Shown here one piece after another: positions 54,366 to 64,000 of a stretch of 64,000 bases of DNA. Numbering within the stretch: position 1 is the stretch's first letter; each line of letters begins with the position of its first letter. Origin of the DNA: Trachythela sp. YZ-2020 (lineage: Eukaryota; Cnidaria; Anthozoa; Malacalcyonacea; Clavulariidae); the NCBI GenBank assembly GCA_016169945.1, contig JADLSH010000256.1:186001-250000 (forward strand), given 5' to 3'. The translations under genes were made by a program, and so were the position numbers. The notes below the pieces were generated by a model that saw only the letters and a list, made by a program, of their open reading frames with translations, ran no database searches and was not told the DNA's origin.

Positions 54366-54466
54366 TATATACAAACCGCACAAGAGGTCTTTATCAGATT
54401 TAAAACATCGAGGCGCAGCCATGTGTTTTAGATCTGATAAAGGCCGAACTGTAAGGTTTGTATATG
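54366..54466. repeat. 101-bp palindromic element
   Basis: ATATACAAACC and its complement GGTTTGTATAT form the outer ends; CTTTATCAGAT-TAAAACA and its complement form the inner stem around GAGGCGCAGC. A MITE or satellite monomer is likely. Confidence 0.6.
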
Positions 54467-54971
54467 ACTTCTAAAATGACTCGTTTTGTACGCTCACTAG
54501 CGTTGGAATTTTGAAGATTGATGTTATCTACGCTGTAAAAATTAAAGGAGAAAATCTGAGCAAGTCTATATCAAATATATAGATCCGCTACGGGTCATGA
54601 GTTTCCTTTGTATTTTGCCTATGAATAATTAATGAATTTTAGAAATATATATATATATATTATATGGATATGAGTGAAATACGCCACTGATATTTTCCAT
54701 ATTTCACCAGTGAAATATGAAAAAATATTTAACGCGTGTGTTTTCTCGCGGGCCCCACGCTAATTCCCGCCATTTTGTCTTTTCTGTTTTGTATCACAAG
54801 ATGGCAACTTCTCGACAGTTTGTCAATGTTTATCTTGCGCTCGTTCGTAAAATATAGTTTTCACCACTCAAAAATAAAAGTCATATTTCCGCGCTACCGT
54901 TAAATATCCCCAATTTTCACATACTTGTGCCTGTATCAGGGCGATAACAGGGTGACATAAAAACGATATGT

Positions 54972-55170
54972 CACTGTTATTTTCAGGGAGTTATTTTAAC
55001 TCCCATATTACTCCTTTTTGGTGGAGTTAAACTTTTAACCCCATATTTCGAGTTATAATAACTCCTTTATTGGGGTTACGCGTATTGGCGAGCTAATTAG
55101 TATGCACGATTAACTCTCTTTTGCAAGAGTTAGTCAAATTTAACTCCATGCAATTTTGGAGTTATTTGTT
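54972..55170. mobile_element. CACTA-like MITE built of GAGTTA motifs
   Basis: It starts CACTGTTATTTTCAGGGAGT, then alternating AACTCC/GGAGTT motifs (AACTCCCATAT, GGAGTTAAACTT, GAGTTATAATAACTCC, AACTCCATGCAATTTTGGAG). CACTG terminus with iterated gagttaa repeats is typical of animal EnSpm MITEs. The right terminus is not seen. Confidence 0.4.
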
Positions 55171-56989
55171 GTTGGAAGAAAGCAAAATGGCGTCGTATTT
55201 TTGGTGACTTTGACAATTTCAACTCGCTCAGATTACGTTATTTTGCCTTGTACACAAGAATAGAACGTACCTAGTTGCACATAAAGTATAAAGGGACTAC
55301 AGTATTATGTTTAGGTAAGGGAATAGTCTTTACTTGTTGTTTTATTTTCAATATTCAGTGGAGAGGAGTTAATGTCTTTTTGTCAAACCAACTCAATAAT
55401 GCAGTGTACGACAATTTATTATACTCCATGCGGGGCGTCGTAAGTATTGCCAGCAACTGACTCAAACGAATGGTATATTTCTTTTCAACCAATTTTAGTA
55501 TATCTCTCAATTGCCATTCGATATCATAGTATTCTGGTACCATATATGTAAAAATTATAACATGATATATCTCTGTAATATATCCTATTGTTATATTGAT
55601 GTCCAAAGTTTAATCCTTGTCTCGAGGCCTGAAAATATTTGTATTTACCGTAAAATTTTACGGCTATAGAAACGAATACCATTATCGTTAAATCGGCAAC
55701 ACGTATTTGTTAATGAATATTAAATACTACGATAAAATATAGTTCAGTGTTCAGTTGTCAAAATTTGGTTCGGAATTATGACACGTGCACTCGAGCGTGC
55801 GTTGGCGTATGTTCACGTGAACGTCTATTAGTCAGGATTATTGCCATCTTGCCATTATAATTATATAATTTGGGTTAACAGGACGGTATGTCCAATTTGA
55901 GCAGTATTATATTATGTCGCACTGGCATTGTCTCATTGTCAATATATCTAGTTCCTGGTAGGCACCACTTCTACTGACAGCAAGGTCAAAGTCTTTGAAT
56001 TATAGCTGATTAACTGTATGTAAGAAAGTTACATCAATGATTTTCAACGACCAGGAAAGCCTTGATAGGCTATAATTTAATTAAAATTTTCATGTAATTT
56101 AGGCCAAAAGGTTTTAAGAACTCAGATTTGCAGCAACAAAAGGGTGGCTGTATGTTGGCAACCTAAGTCAGTACCCCAATATTTCACCAAATGTCCACCA
56201 CTGTATATTAACCTACTTGATTCTATTGGTATATGCAGTTAAGTCAAAGGCTAAGCTTGTTGTCAAAGTTACTAAAAGATATCATGGAAATAATGTGGCA
56301 GTTAATTATATTTTATTTTCAGATTGCAATTTCTTTATATACTACATAGTACTACCAACATTGTAGACTATGTTCAGATAATATTTCATATTAGCTCGTG
56401 CAAATCTCAACATGCATGTGACTGCTTTCACTGTTGTGCTCAAGCTTGAGTCGATATACTACATACACCACTGTTATCACAGTTTAGGGAAATATAGTTG
56501 GTGCCAATTTAATGTTAACCTTTAGAAAACAAATCTTGGATAATCGGGGGTCAAATGAACCTTATATAGGATACACAAATCTGTTTGCTTGTTAATGTAT
56601 GTAATTCAATTATTCAATCACATTCTCTGTATACTGAACCTGTTGCTGTTCAAATGTAGAGACCTTTTATCGTATAGCTCCGAGTTACATATATACCAGA
56701 CTTTTACGTCAGATGAATTAAAAAATAAATAATTAAATAAAATAGAAAATAACAAAACAAACATGCCTTGTTAGTCAGCTCTGTTGGTCGTGTTACCAAC
56801 ACTCCAATTATGAATTTGTGAGATAAAAAGCTTCGTGGGGGAGCTGCTGTATGTCTTGGGCCCCATCCAGGTTTCCTGTACTGCAGGTTTTTCCTGGCCT
56901 CCCTGACATCTCAGCTGTAGTATGAGTGATGGTAATGCTCAAATGGAAGTCAACTATCATTAGGCAAAAGCTGTCTTCTGTAGGTCACC
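55171..56989. other. AT-rich non-coding stretch
   Basis: No supported gene, RNA gene or repeat. Confidence 0.2.
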
Positions 56990-59150
56990 ACGCAGTACAG
57001 AAAAGCACAACATGACACAGTGCGGCACAGCACATTAACTCAGAGTACTGGTTACTATTGTATAATGTAGTATCACAGGTCAGTAAAATATGGTACAGTA
57101 TGACACCGCAGAGTACAGAAAGCACAATATAACACAGTGCGGCACAGTACATTATCTCAGAGTACCAGATACTATTGTATAATGTAGCATCACAGGTTAG
57201 TAAAATATGGTAGGAAACCACACAGTACAGAAAAGCACAACAAGACACAGTGCAACACAGCACATTAACTCAGAGTACTGGATACTATTGTATAATGTAG
57301 CATCACAGAACAGTAAATTATGGTAGGAAACCGCACAGTACAGAAAAGTACAATATAATAGAGTACGGCACGGCACATTAATTCAGAGTACCAGATACTA
57401 TTGTATAATGCAGAATCACAGGTCAGTAAAATATGGTAGGAAACCACACAGAACAGAAAAGCACAATATAACACAGTGCGGCACAGCACATTAACTCAGA
57501 GTACCAGATACTATTGTATAACGTAGCATCACAGGTCAGTAAAATATGGTAGGACACCCCACAGAACAGAAAAGCACATAACACAGTGCGGCACAGCACA
57601 TTAACTCAGAGTACCAGATACTATTGTATAACGTAGCATCACAGGTCAGTAAAATATGGTAGGACACCCCACAGTACAGAAAAGCACATAACACAGTGCG
57701 GCACAGCACATTAACTCAGAGTACCAGATACTATTGTATAATGCAGAATCACAGGTCAGTAAAATATGGTAGGACACCACACAGTACAGAAAAGCACATA
57801 ACACAGTGCGGCACAGCACATTAACTCAGAGTACCAGATACTATTGTATAACGTAGCATCACATGTCAGTAAAATATTGTAGGACACCACACAGTACAAC
57901 ATAACACAGTGGCGCACAGCACATTAATTCAGAGTAGAGGATACTATTGTATAATGTAGCATCACAGGTCAGTAAAATATGGTAGGACACCACACAGAAC
58001 AGAAAAGCACAACACGACACAGTTCGGCACAGCACATTAACTCAGAGTACTGGATACTATTGTATAACGTAGCATCACAGGTCAGTAAAATATGGTAGGA
58101 CACCCCACAGTACAGAAAAGCACATAACACAGTGCGGCACAGCACATTAACTCAGAGTACCAGATACTATTGTATAATGTAGCATCACATGTCAGTAAAA
58201 TATTGTTGGACACCACACAGTACAACATAACACAGTGGGGCACAGCAGATTAATTCAGAGTAGAGGATACTATTGTATAATGTAGCATCACAGGTCAGTA
58301 AAATATGGTAGGACACCACAAAAGCACAATATAACACAGTGCGGCACAGCACATTAACTCAGAGTACTGGATACTATTGTATAATGTAGCATCACAGAAC
58401 AGTAAAATATGGTAGGAAACCACACAGTACAGAAAAGCACAATATAATACAGTGCGGCACAGCACATTAACTCAGAGTACCAGATACTATTGTACAGGGT
58501 GTATAAAAAAAACTGCAAATACCATAATTTGTATGCACGAGATCATACATTGTATTTCAATGTACGCATAGTACAGGTGAAAATCTAATGTATGGTATCT
58601 CAAGCACACAAGTGAATTTAATTCACTTTGGTTTTTTTTGATACACCCTGTATAATGTAGAATCACAGGTCGGTAAAATATGGTAGGAAACCACACAGAA
58701 CAGAAAAGCACAACATGACACAGTTTGGCACAGCACATTACACTCAGAGAACTGAGTACTATTGTATAACGTAGCATCACAGGTCAGTAAAATATGGTAG
58801 GATACCACACAGTACAACGTAACACAGTGCGGCACAGCACATTAATTCAGAGTTCCAGATACTATTGTATTATGTAGCAACACAGGTCAGTAAAATATGG
58901 TAGGAAACCACAGTACCACACAGTACAGAAAAGCGCGACATGACACAGTGCGACACAGCACATTAACTCAAAGTAATGGATACTATTGTATAATGTAGCA
59001 TCACAGAACAGTAAAATATGGTTCAGGGCGGCACAGCACATTAACTCAGAGTACGAGATACTATTGTATAATGTAGCATTACAGGTCAGTAAAATATGGT
59101 AGGGCGCCACACAATACAGAAAAGCACAACATAACACAGTGCGGCACAGC
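56990..59150. repeat. Satellite, about 18 monomers of ~105-120 bp
   Basis: Each monomer contains CAGTGCGGCACAGCACATTA, ACTCAGAGTACCAGATACTA, TTGTATAATGTAGCATCACA and GGTCAGTAAAATATGGTAGG. Length varies through small indels (AGAAAAGCAC-ACAT deletions), and several adjacent monomers share variants (CGTAGCATCAC, GAGTAGAGG), suggesting recent local amplification. Minus-strand frames through it (FCVVSYHILLTCD repeats) are repeat by-products. Confidence 0.9.
58495..58650. mobile_element. 156-bp Tc1/mariner-type MITE inside a satellite monomer
   Basis: CAGGGTGTATAAAAAAAACT (58495) and TTTTTTTTGATACACCCTG (to 58650) are the inverted ends, with TA on both sides (58493-58494, 58651-58652). Removing the insert restores TTGTATAATGTAG, the sequence of every other monomer, so the empty site is known exactly. 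Confidence 0.9.
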
Positions 59151-59516
59151 TCATGCAGTATTTTGGGATAGTTAACTCGGATTTGTTCCTCCAAAACAGT
59201 AAAGGGCTGTTTATATGTATGCCAGGCTGGCTCGCTTAGCAAGATCTGCTATGTAATTTATTTTATAGTAAAAATTACTGTGTGTTTATATGTGTAAGAA
59301 ACTATATACTTTATGTAATATTTCAAGTTGTGTTCTTGTAAAACCGGTCAAACAGGTTATTATTGCGGGGAAAAACTGTTGTTGTTGACTTTGAAACAGG
59401 ACTATTAGTTATAGTAAAATCTATGATCGAGAGGTGCATAAGTGTATTTCATAATATTAAAGACAAAACTAAAGTAATGTTTAGTTATTTTATTATATTT
59501 TAACGAAAATATAACA
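59151..59516 (+). mobile_element. 3' part of the 5' LTR of a BEL/Pao element (left end undefined)
   Basis: The LTR must end at 59516 (…AACA) because a tRNA primer site starts at 59517. Its left end cannot be fixed without the 3' LTR, which is outside the window; it lies somewhere after the satellite (~59150). TATATACTTTATG near 59303 could be part of the promoter. Confidence 0.5.
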
Positions 59517-59534
59517 TGGCGCCCAACGTGGGGC
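59517..59534 (+). promoter_or_regulatory. tRNA-Lys primer-binding site
   Basis: TGGCGCCCAACGTGGGGC is complementary over 18 nt to the 3' end (with CCA) of animal tRNA-Lys(CUU), as I recall that tRNA. It directly follows the LTR end, the standard place for priming minus-strand DNA. Confidence 0.8.
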
Positions 59535-60390
59535 AGACTTTATCGAACTAAAGTCTCCCAATCGAACCCGGAAGCGAAATGGCCGATGAAGCGAAGTAAA
59601 AATTGACCAGGCTACGTGCTAGGCGACGAGGTCATCGCGGTGTATGTACGAAACTAGAAAAAGAAGCGATTGAGTTATTACAGATAATACAGACACCCGA
59701 ATACGAAGAAGATCACATCGAACGAGGCGAGATTATTGCTCTACAACTCGAAGGAAAATTGAAAATATTAAGCGAAATCGACGACGAAATATGCAACATT
59801 TGCGACGTGAGCGAAATACAAACCGAAATCGAAGAATCAGCAGAAATTTCCGATAGAATTTTGAACATCAAGCAAAGAATCGACAAGCGAATAAAATCTA
59901 CCAAAGCGAAAACAAATCCGAGTCACATTACGAATGACAATATTAATACGAATGACATTGTTACGAATGACAATGTTACGAAATCGAACCTGATTCCGAG
60001 TGCGAATATAGAACAGGAAGTTAGAAAATGCAACCGAAACAGGCGAAAATTCAAATAATTTACCGTCTATGATCGTAGAAAACGAGGAAAATACTAGTTT
60101 AGACTCAGTGAACAATTCGCCCTCATTGCAACAACCGGCTATGCCAACAACGCATATGTCAACAATGCCTATGGCTATGTCAACAACGCCTTCGGGACAT
60201 TTTGTATCAAGTTTGCCAAAGCTTCCCAAGTTGGAACTCCCAAAGTATGGAGGTAAGGTAACTGAATGGACTTCTTTTTGGGACTTGTATGATTCAGCTA
60301 TTCATAGTAACCCAACTATTTCGAAAGTTAATAAGTTTAAGTATATACAATCATTATTGGAGGGGAATGCAGTACGGGCAATAAAAGGTT

Positions 60391-62055
60391 TGGTTTGGTT
60401 TGGTTTGCGACTTTATTTAAAGAGGGTAACACTTTGACAGTAATATAATAAAACTGATAAACTAGTGGCCCTCCCTAGTTACAATATATAAACGTACATT
60501 TAGTATATAAATAGTATAAGCAATACCTAGAATATATTTACAGAAACTATGTTATATAGAATACTAATACATATTAAAAATTTACAATTTTTCAAAATTT
60601 ATTGTCTCCTTCTGTTTCTCAATTTTTAAATTATACAAGTTCTTCCTAAAGTTCTTTACATTAGTGCTTTTTTTAATATCTAATGGAAGTTGGTTCCAGT
60701 CCTTGATTGTTCTAACACTAAATGTTTGTCCTCCTTCAGTGTTTTTCTTATAATGGGGACATAAGAAATTTAAGTTTGAGAATCGAGTAGATCTCGTGTG
60801 AATATCTGAGTTTGTTTTTAGAATAGTTTTTATATACGTAGGTGTTGACACGTTGAGCCTCTTGTAGGCCAGCGAGCATCTATTAATGTATACCTCAGTA
60901 CAGGGGCGGACTGGGCGGTCGGGCGTTCGGGCGCGGACCGAGGCCCGGAGAACTTTGGGGGCCCGAAATTCACTAGATTTCGAATGACGACAAACTATTT
61001 ATGCATTACATTTCTAAATATTGGAATTTTGGGCGTGGAACGTTGCTTACTAAAGTACTAACTGTACTATTGTTTTACTAATATAACCAACAAAATTAAC
61101 GTATTAACGTACATGGGCCCGGATTTTATTCCTGACCGAGGCCCGGAAAGTTGCCAGTCCGCCCCTGCCTCAGTATAAAAAGGAATCCAATGTAGTTCAT
61201 TGAACGTAGTTATTGTTCTAGCTGTCTTCTAAGCACTCAATATAATGCGCGCCGCTCTCTTCTGAATTCGAAGTATCCTCTCTAGCATCTCTTTGCTGCA
61301 AGATGACCATACAGAGCCCGAGTACAGCATTAGTGGTTTTATCACCGCAAGATAAAAAGCTTCTCTTTGACTTCGTTTCAAGTATGGGCTTATGTGCCGT
61401 AACAAGCCAAGTCGTTTAGATAATTTCTTGCAGAGTTCATTTACATGTATTTCATACGTAAGGTCCTGGTCCATGTGTAAGCCTAATAATTTGTGGCTGG
61501 TAACTTGCTCAATCTCTGTATTTCCTAAATGGATCTTCAGATCCAGATTATAGCTCTGCTCGAGACGTCGTCGTGAACGCTTCCCAACAGCCAATAGTGA
61601 CTTTGTTTTTTCGATGTTAATGTGCATTTTGTTTCCTCTAGACCAGTTTTCAATATCACCCAGATCCTTTGAAAGACGAGCGCTTAGTGTAGAGATTTCA
61701 TTCCAGTTTGAGCTCAACTATAGAGTTGTATCGTCTGCATAAATATCAGCAGTAGTCGTGGTAAGATAAAGGGGCATGTCATTTACGAATAAGAGAAATA
61801 GCAGTGGTCCGAGAATAGATCCCTGTGGAACCCCCTGCTTTACAAGTAACTTATCAGATGTAACTGCTCCCAGTTTGATATATTGTTGACGGTCTTCTAG
61901 ATATGACTTGAACCAGGTAACACAATTTGCGTTAGCACCATAGATCGATAGTTTCTTTAGCAATAGCTCATGAATGATGACATCGAAAGCCTTACGAAAA
62001 TCTATAAACACAAGTCCTGTGACCTCGTCCTTATCCATATTAAATAGGTCTCACA
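60391..62055 (-). pseudogene. LINE (CR1/L2-like) RT fragment inserted in BEL gag
   Basis: Minus strand: FIDFRKAFDV (motif A), VPQGSILGPLLFLLFVNDM (motif B), YADDTTL (motif C) at 62040-61718, then an in-frame TAG, KLLGLHMDQDLTYEIHVNEL, KPLMLYSGSVWSSCSKEML, RIQKRAARIILSA and, beyond a MITE, CPHYKKNTEGGQTFSVRTIK and DWNQLPLDIKK. It is 5'-truncated before motif A. The 3' end carries a TTGGT repeat (60393-60412 on the plus strand), a common CR1/L2-type tail. It is damaged by one stop, one frameshift and the hAT MITE. Confidence 0.85.
60901..61167. mobile_element. 267-bp hAT MITE inside the LINE
   Basis: CAGGGGCGGACTGG at 60901 and CCAGTCCGCCCCTG ending at 61167 are the classic hAT ends; inner GGCCCGGA and TCCGGGCC repeats are also inverted. 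The exact 8-bp duplication CCTCAGTA flanks it (60893-60900 and 61168-61175). Confidence 0.92.
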
Positions 62056-62752
62056 TTGACCAGTGCTAATTATGATGCTGCAATTACAATTTTGCAAGAA
62101 CGATTTGGGAAAACTCAACAGACAATAGCTGCACACATGGATGAAATTCTGAAAATTCAACCTTGCACGAACAGTCGAACAAGTCAGTTGAGATATGTTT
62201 ACGACAAAATAAGTGTCCATGTGCGGGGTTTGGCGTCTATTGGGATTTCTTCGGAGCAATATGGTAGCATGCTAATCCCAATAATTATGTCAAAATTGCC
62301 CAATGAAATCCGTCTTGAAATTGCCAGCCGAAAATCTTCCGGAGACATTTGGAAAATTGATGAGTTGTTGAACACAATAAGAGTTGAGATTTAAGCGCGG
62401 GAAGTAAGCGAGGGGGTACAGTCAAGTCCGCAACAGAGAAAACAAACCGGGGGCCCACCCTACTCCCCTAGATTACCCTCTGCATGTGCATTTACAGCTC
62501 AAGATAGAACTGGTAAACAGATTCAATGTTGTTATTGCAAAGAGTTTCACTTTTCGGCATCATGCGACCGAGTGATAAACCCAAATGATCGCAAGAATAT
62601 ATTGAGGAGAGACAACCGGTGTTTTATATGCTTGGGGATTTGTCATCGCAGTACACGGTGCCTGTCAAAGAAGAGTTGTAGACAATGTCATGGGAGACAT
62701 CACCAGTCGATTTGTCAAGCATATAAGGGCCCCCACGAAGAACATTCCATGA

Positions 62753-64000
62753 ATGGAAATAAATATAAACAATACTAGAACTGCATCCGTCATCAATGGG
62801 GTCGAGAATTTGGCTAAAACTGATGATTCGATAATTGAGAATTTGACAACGACAACCGCCACTAAAACCCGAAATAAGGTTCTTCTGCAAACAGCGGTTA
62901 CTTATGCGCAAGGGGAAGATGGCTCAAATCCAATACCGGTTCGATTACTTTTGGATAGCGGTAGCCAGCGTTCCTACATCACCAATTCATTAAAGGGGCG
63001 ACTTGGTTTGGTTCCATTTCGAACAGAGACGCTTAATTTGAATACTTTTGGTGATGATCATTTTAAGAAGCGACAATGTGATATGGTTGAGTTGGTTTTG
63101 AAGGGGAAAAGCGGTGATCGAAAGATAAATGCACTTTGTTTTCCAAAACTTTGCTCACCGTTGACAACCACCATTGATCTTAGCCTGTATCCCCATTTAC
63201 AAGATTTACAGCTCTCTGATCTCAACATTCTTGAAGGACGACAAAGTGATAGTAGTATCGACATTCTGATTGTTGCTGACTCTTATTTCGATATTCTTAC
63301 TGGCGAGATAGAACGAGGCGAAAGTGGGCCTGTGGCCGTTAACAGTGATTTTGGCTGGGTTGTTACGGGCCCGATGAATGCTACAGAATCATGTTCGAAG
63401 GTCTCGGGAGTACATTTGCTCATTGAGGAGCAATGTTTCTTGTCAACACCAATCTCAATCGAATTGAGAGAAGATGAATCTGAACTTTCGAAGTGTTTAA
63501 GTCGTTTCTGGGAGATCGAATCGATGGGAATTAAGGAGGAAGAGGTGACAAAGGATGATTTTTTAAGGAACATTCAATATCTTGAGGATGAAGCCAGATA
63601 CGAAGTTAATTTGCCATGGAAGGATGAGTGTATTCCGAAATCAAACGGATATGGTATGTGTTTGAAACGACTCCATCAACTTAATTCTCGTCTCGATAAA
63701 TACAAACAATTACTCGAACAATATGACAACATATTTAAAGATCAAGAGAATAGCGGTATTATAGACTCCGTAGTTGAACCTGGAGAAACCAGTCAATATC
63801 TGCCTGACCATGGTGTGGTTCGTCAATGTGTTTGATGGTTCTGCAAAACCTTCAAAGGATGATCTATCTTTGAACGATTGTCTCCAAAAGGGTCCAAATT
63901 TGGTTCCACGACTATTTGATACAGTTGTAAATTTCAGAGGCTACCCCATCGGACTTGTTGCTGATACCGAGAAAGCCTTCCATCAGATACAAATTGCTCC
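62753..64000 (+). pseudogene. BEL/Pao pol: aspartic protease and start of RT (partial, frameshifted)
   Basis: The frame 62753-63835 overlaps the end of gag and contains the protease active site LLLDSGSQRSYI (DSG, residue ~67), then the BEL linker with ILIVADSYFDILTGEI and SDFGWVVTGPM (typical of BEL between PR and RT), then YEVNLPWKDE and KQLLEQYDNIFKDQ. At ~63825 the frame shifts, apparently with a small deletion around the first RT block, and continues in another frame as VFDGSAKPSKDDLSLNDCLQ and GLVADTEKAFHQIQIAP (RT motif A) to the window edge. In this superfamily pol matures gag and copies the RNA. The rest of RT, RNase H and integrase lie beyond 64000. Confidence 0.88.

Larger units (their letters stand above)
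59603..62778 (+). pseudogene. BEL/Pao gag region, frameshifted and interrupted by a LINE
   Basis: The first frame (59603-60058) begins just after the primer-site leader and is highly charged. A frameshift near 60058 leads to a second frame with LPKLPKLELPKYGGKVTEWT (the BEL gag motif KLPKLxLPxFxGxxxxWxxFWD). The LINE at ~60391-62055 then splits the frame; it resumes at ALTSANYDAAITILQERFGK. An in-frame TAA lies at 62392-62394. Three zinc knuckles follow: CCYCKEFHFSASC, CFICLGICHRSTRC and CRQCHGRHHQSIC. Gag forms the particle and binds RNA in this superfamily. The several breaks make this copy non-functional. Confidence 0.8.

Noticed and set aside
56990..59150. CRISPR-like array
   Set aside because: Repeat plus spacer structure is absent; whole ~110-bp monomers are alike, and the context is eukaryotic.
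56985..59242. Cys-rich repeat proteins on the minus strand (for example 58862-59242)
   Set aside because: They are readings through a satellite whose monomers differ by indels; the frame is not kept from unit to unit.
1..64000. tRNA, rRNA or snRNA genes
   Set aside because: I saw no cloverleaf, A/B box pair or rRNA core motif by eye; a tRNAscan or Infernal run would be decisive.

Overview
The window is AT-rich animal DNA (introns with GT..AG borders, extracellular FN2/FN3 exons in phase 1, many animal-type transposons). Several features suggest a marine invertebrate, most likely a cnidarian and perhaps an anthozoan: a P2X7-like cysteine-rich fragment, an abundant CTCGTACCC inverted-repeat family, CR1/L2-like LINEs, EnSpm/CACTA elements, a Crypton-like fragment and a BEL/Pao retroelement. 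The organism assignment is inference; I recognise no exact gene from a named species.

Layout. 1-700: the 3' end of a plus-strand gene faces a small minus-strand C2H2 zinc-finger gene, with a strong hairpin between them and a CRE-like promoter repeat behind the second. 2.4 kb: one orphan plus-strand exon. 5.2-17.6 kb (minus strand): the 3' part of the only clear host gene, a membrane protein with two FN2 domains, one FN3 domain split by an intron, a transmembrane helix and a cytoplasmic tail. Five exons have matching splice phases. Its 9.2 kb intron holds a ~0.95 kb-arm inverted repeat, a LINE tail and a broken P2X7-like ORF. 18-26.4 kb: nested inverted-repeat elements, a solo LTR with a 5-bp target duplication, and a palindromic TCCTATAGGA minisatellite.

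26.5-37.05 kb: a 10.5 kb EnSpm/CACTA-like transposon with CACAGCAAAATT termini and TTCTTG-rich subterminal arrays. It carries two divergent multi-exon genes: a zinc-finger plus tnp2-like transposase remnant on the minus strand and a companion protein on the plus strand. Both have in-frame stops, and the transposase core is missing. 37.4-46.7 kb: a plus-strand LINE interrupted by a GC-rich insertion that itself carries a 970-bp hAT-type element. Next to it is a 5 kb element with 640-bp inverted arms and a 13-bp tandem array. 46.7-56 kb: AT-rich DNA with a decayed Tc1 transposase, palindromic MITEs and a Crypton-like N-terminal fragment. 57-59.2 kb: about 18 copies of a ~110-bp satellite, one of which carries a MITE with a TA duplication. 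59.5-64 kb: a broken BEL/Pao element (tRNA-Lys primer site, gag, protease, start of reverse transcriptase) invaded by a LINE, which is itself invaded by a 267-bp hAT MITE.

Only the FN2/FN3 gene looks like a functional host gene, with the small zinc-finger gene and the 2.4 kb exon as weaker candidates. Almost everything else is transposon-derived, and the nesting gives a readable relative chronology.
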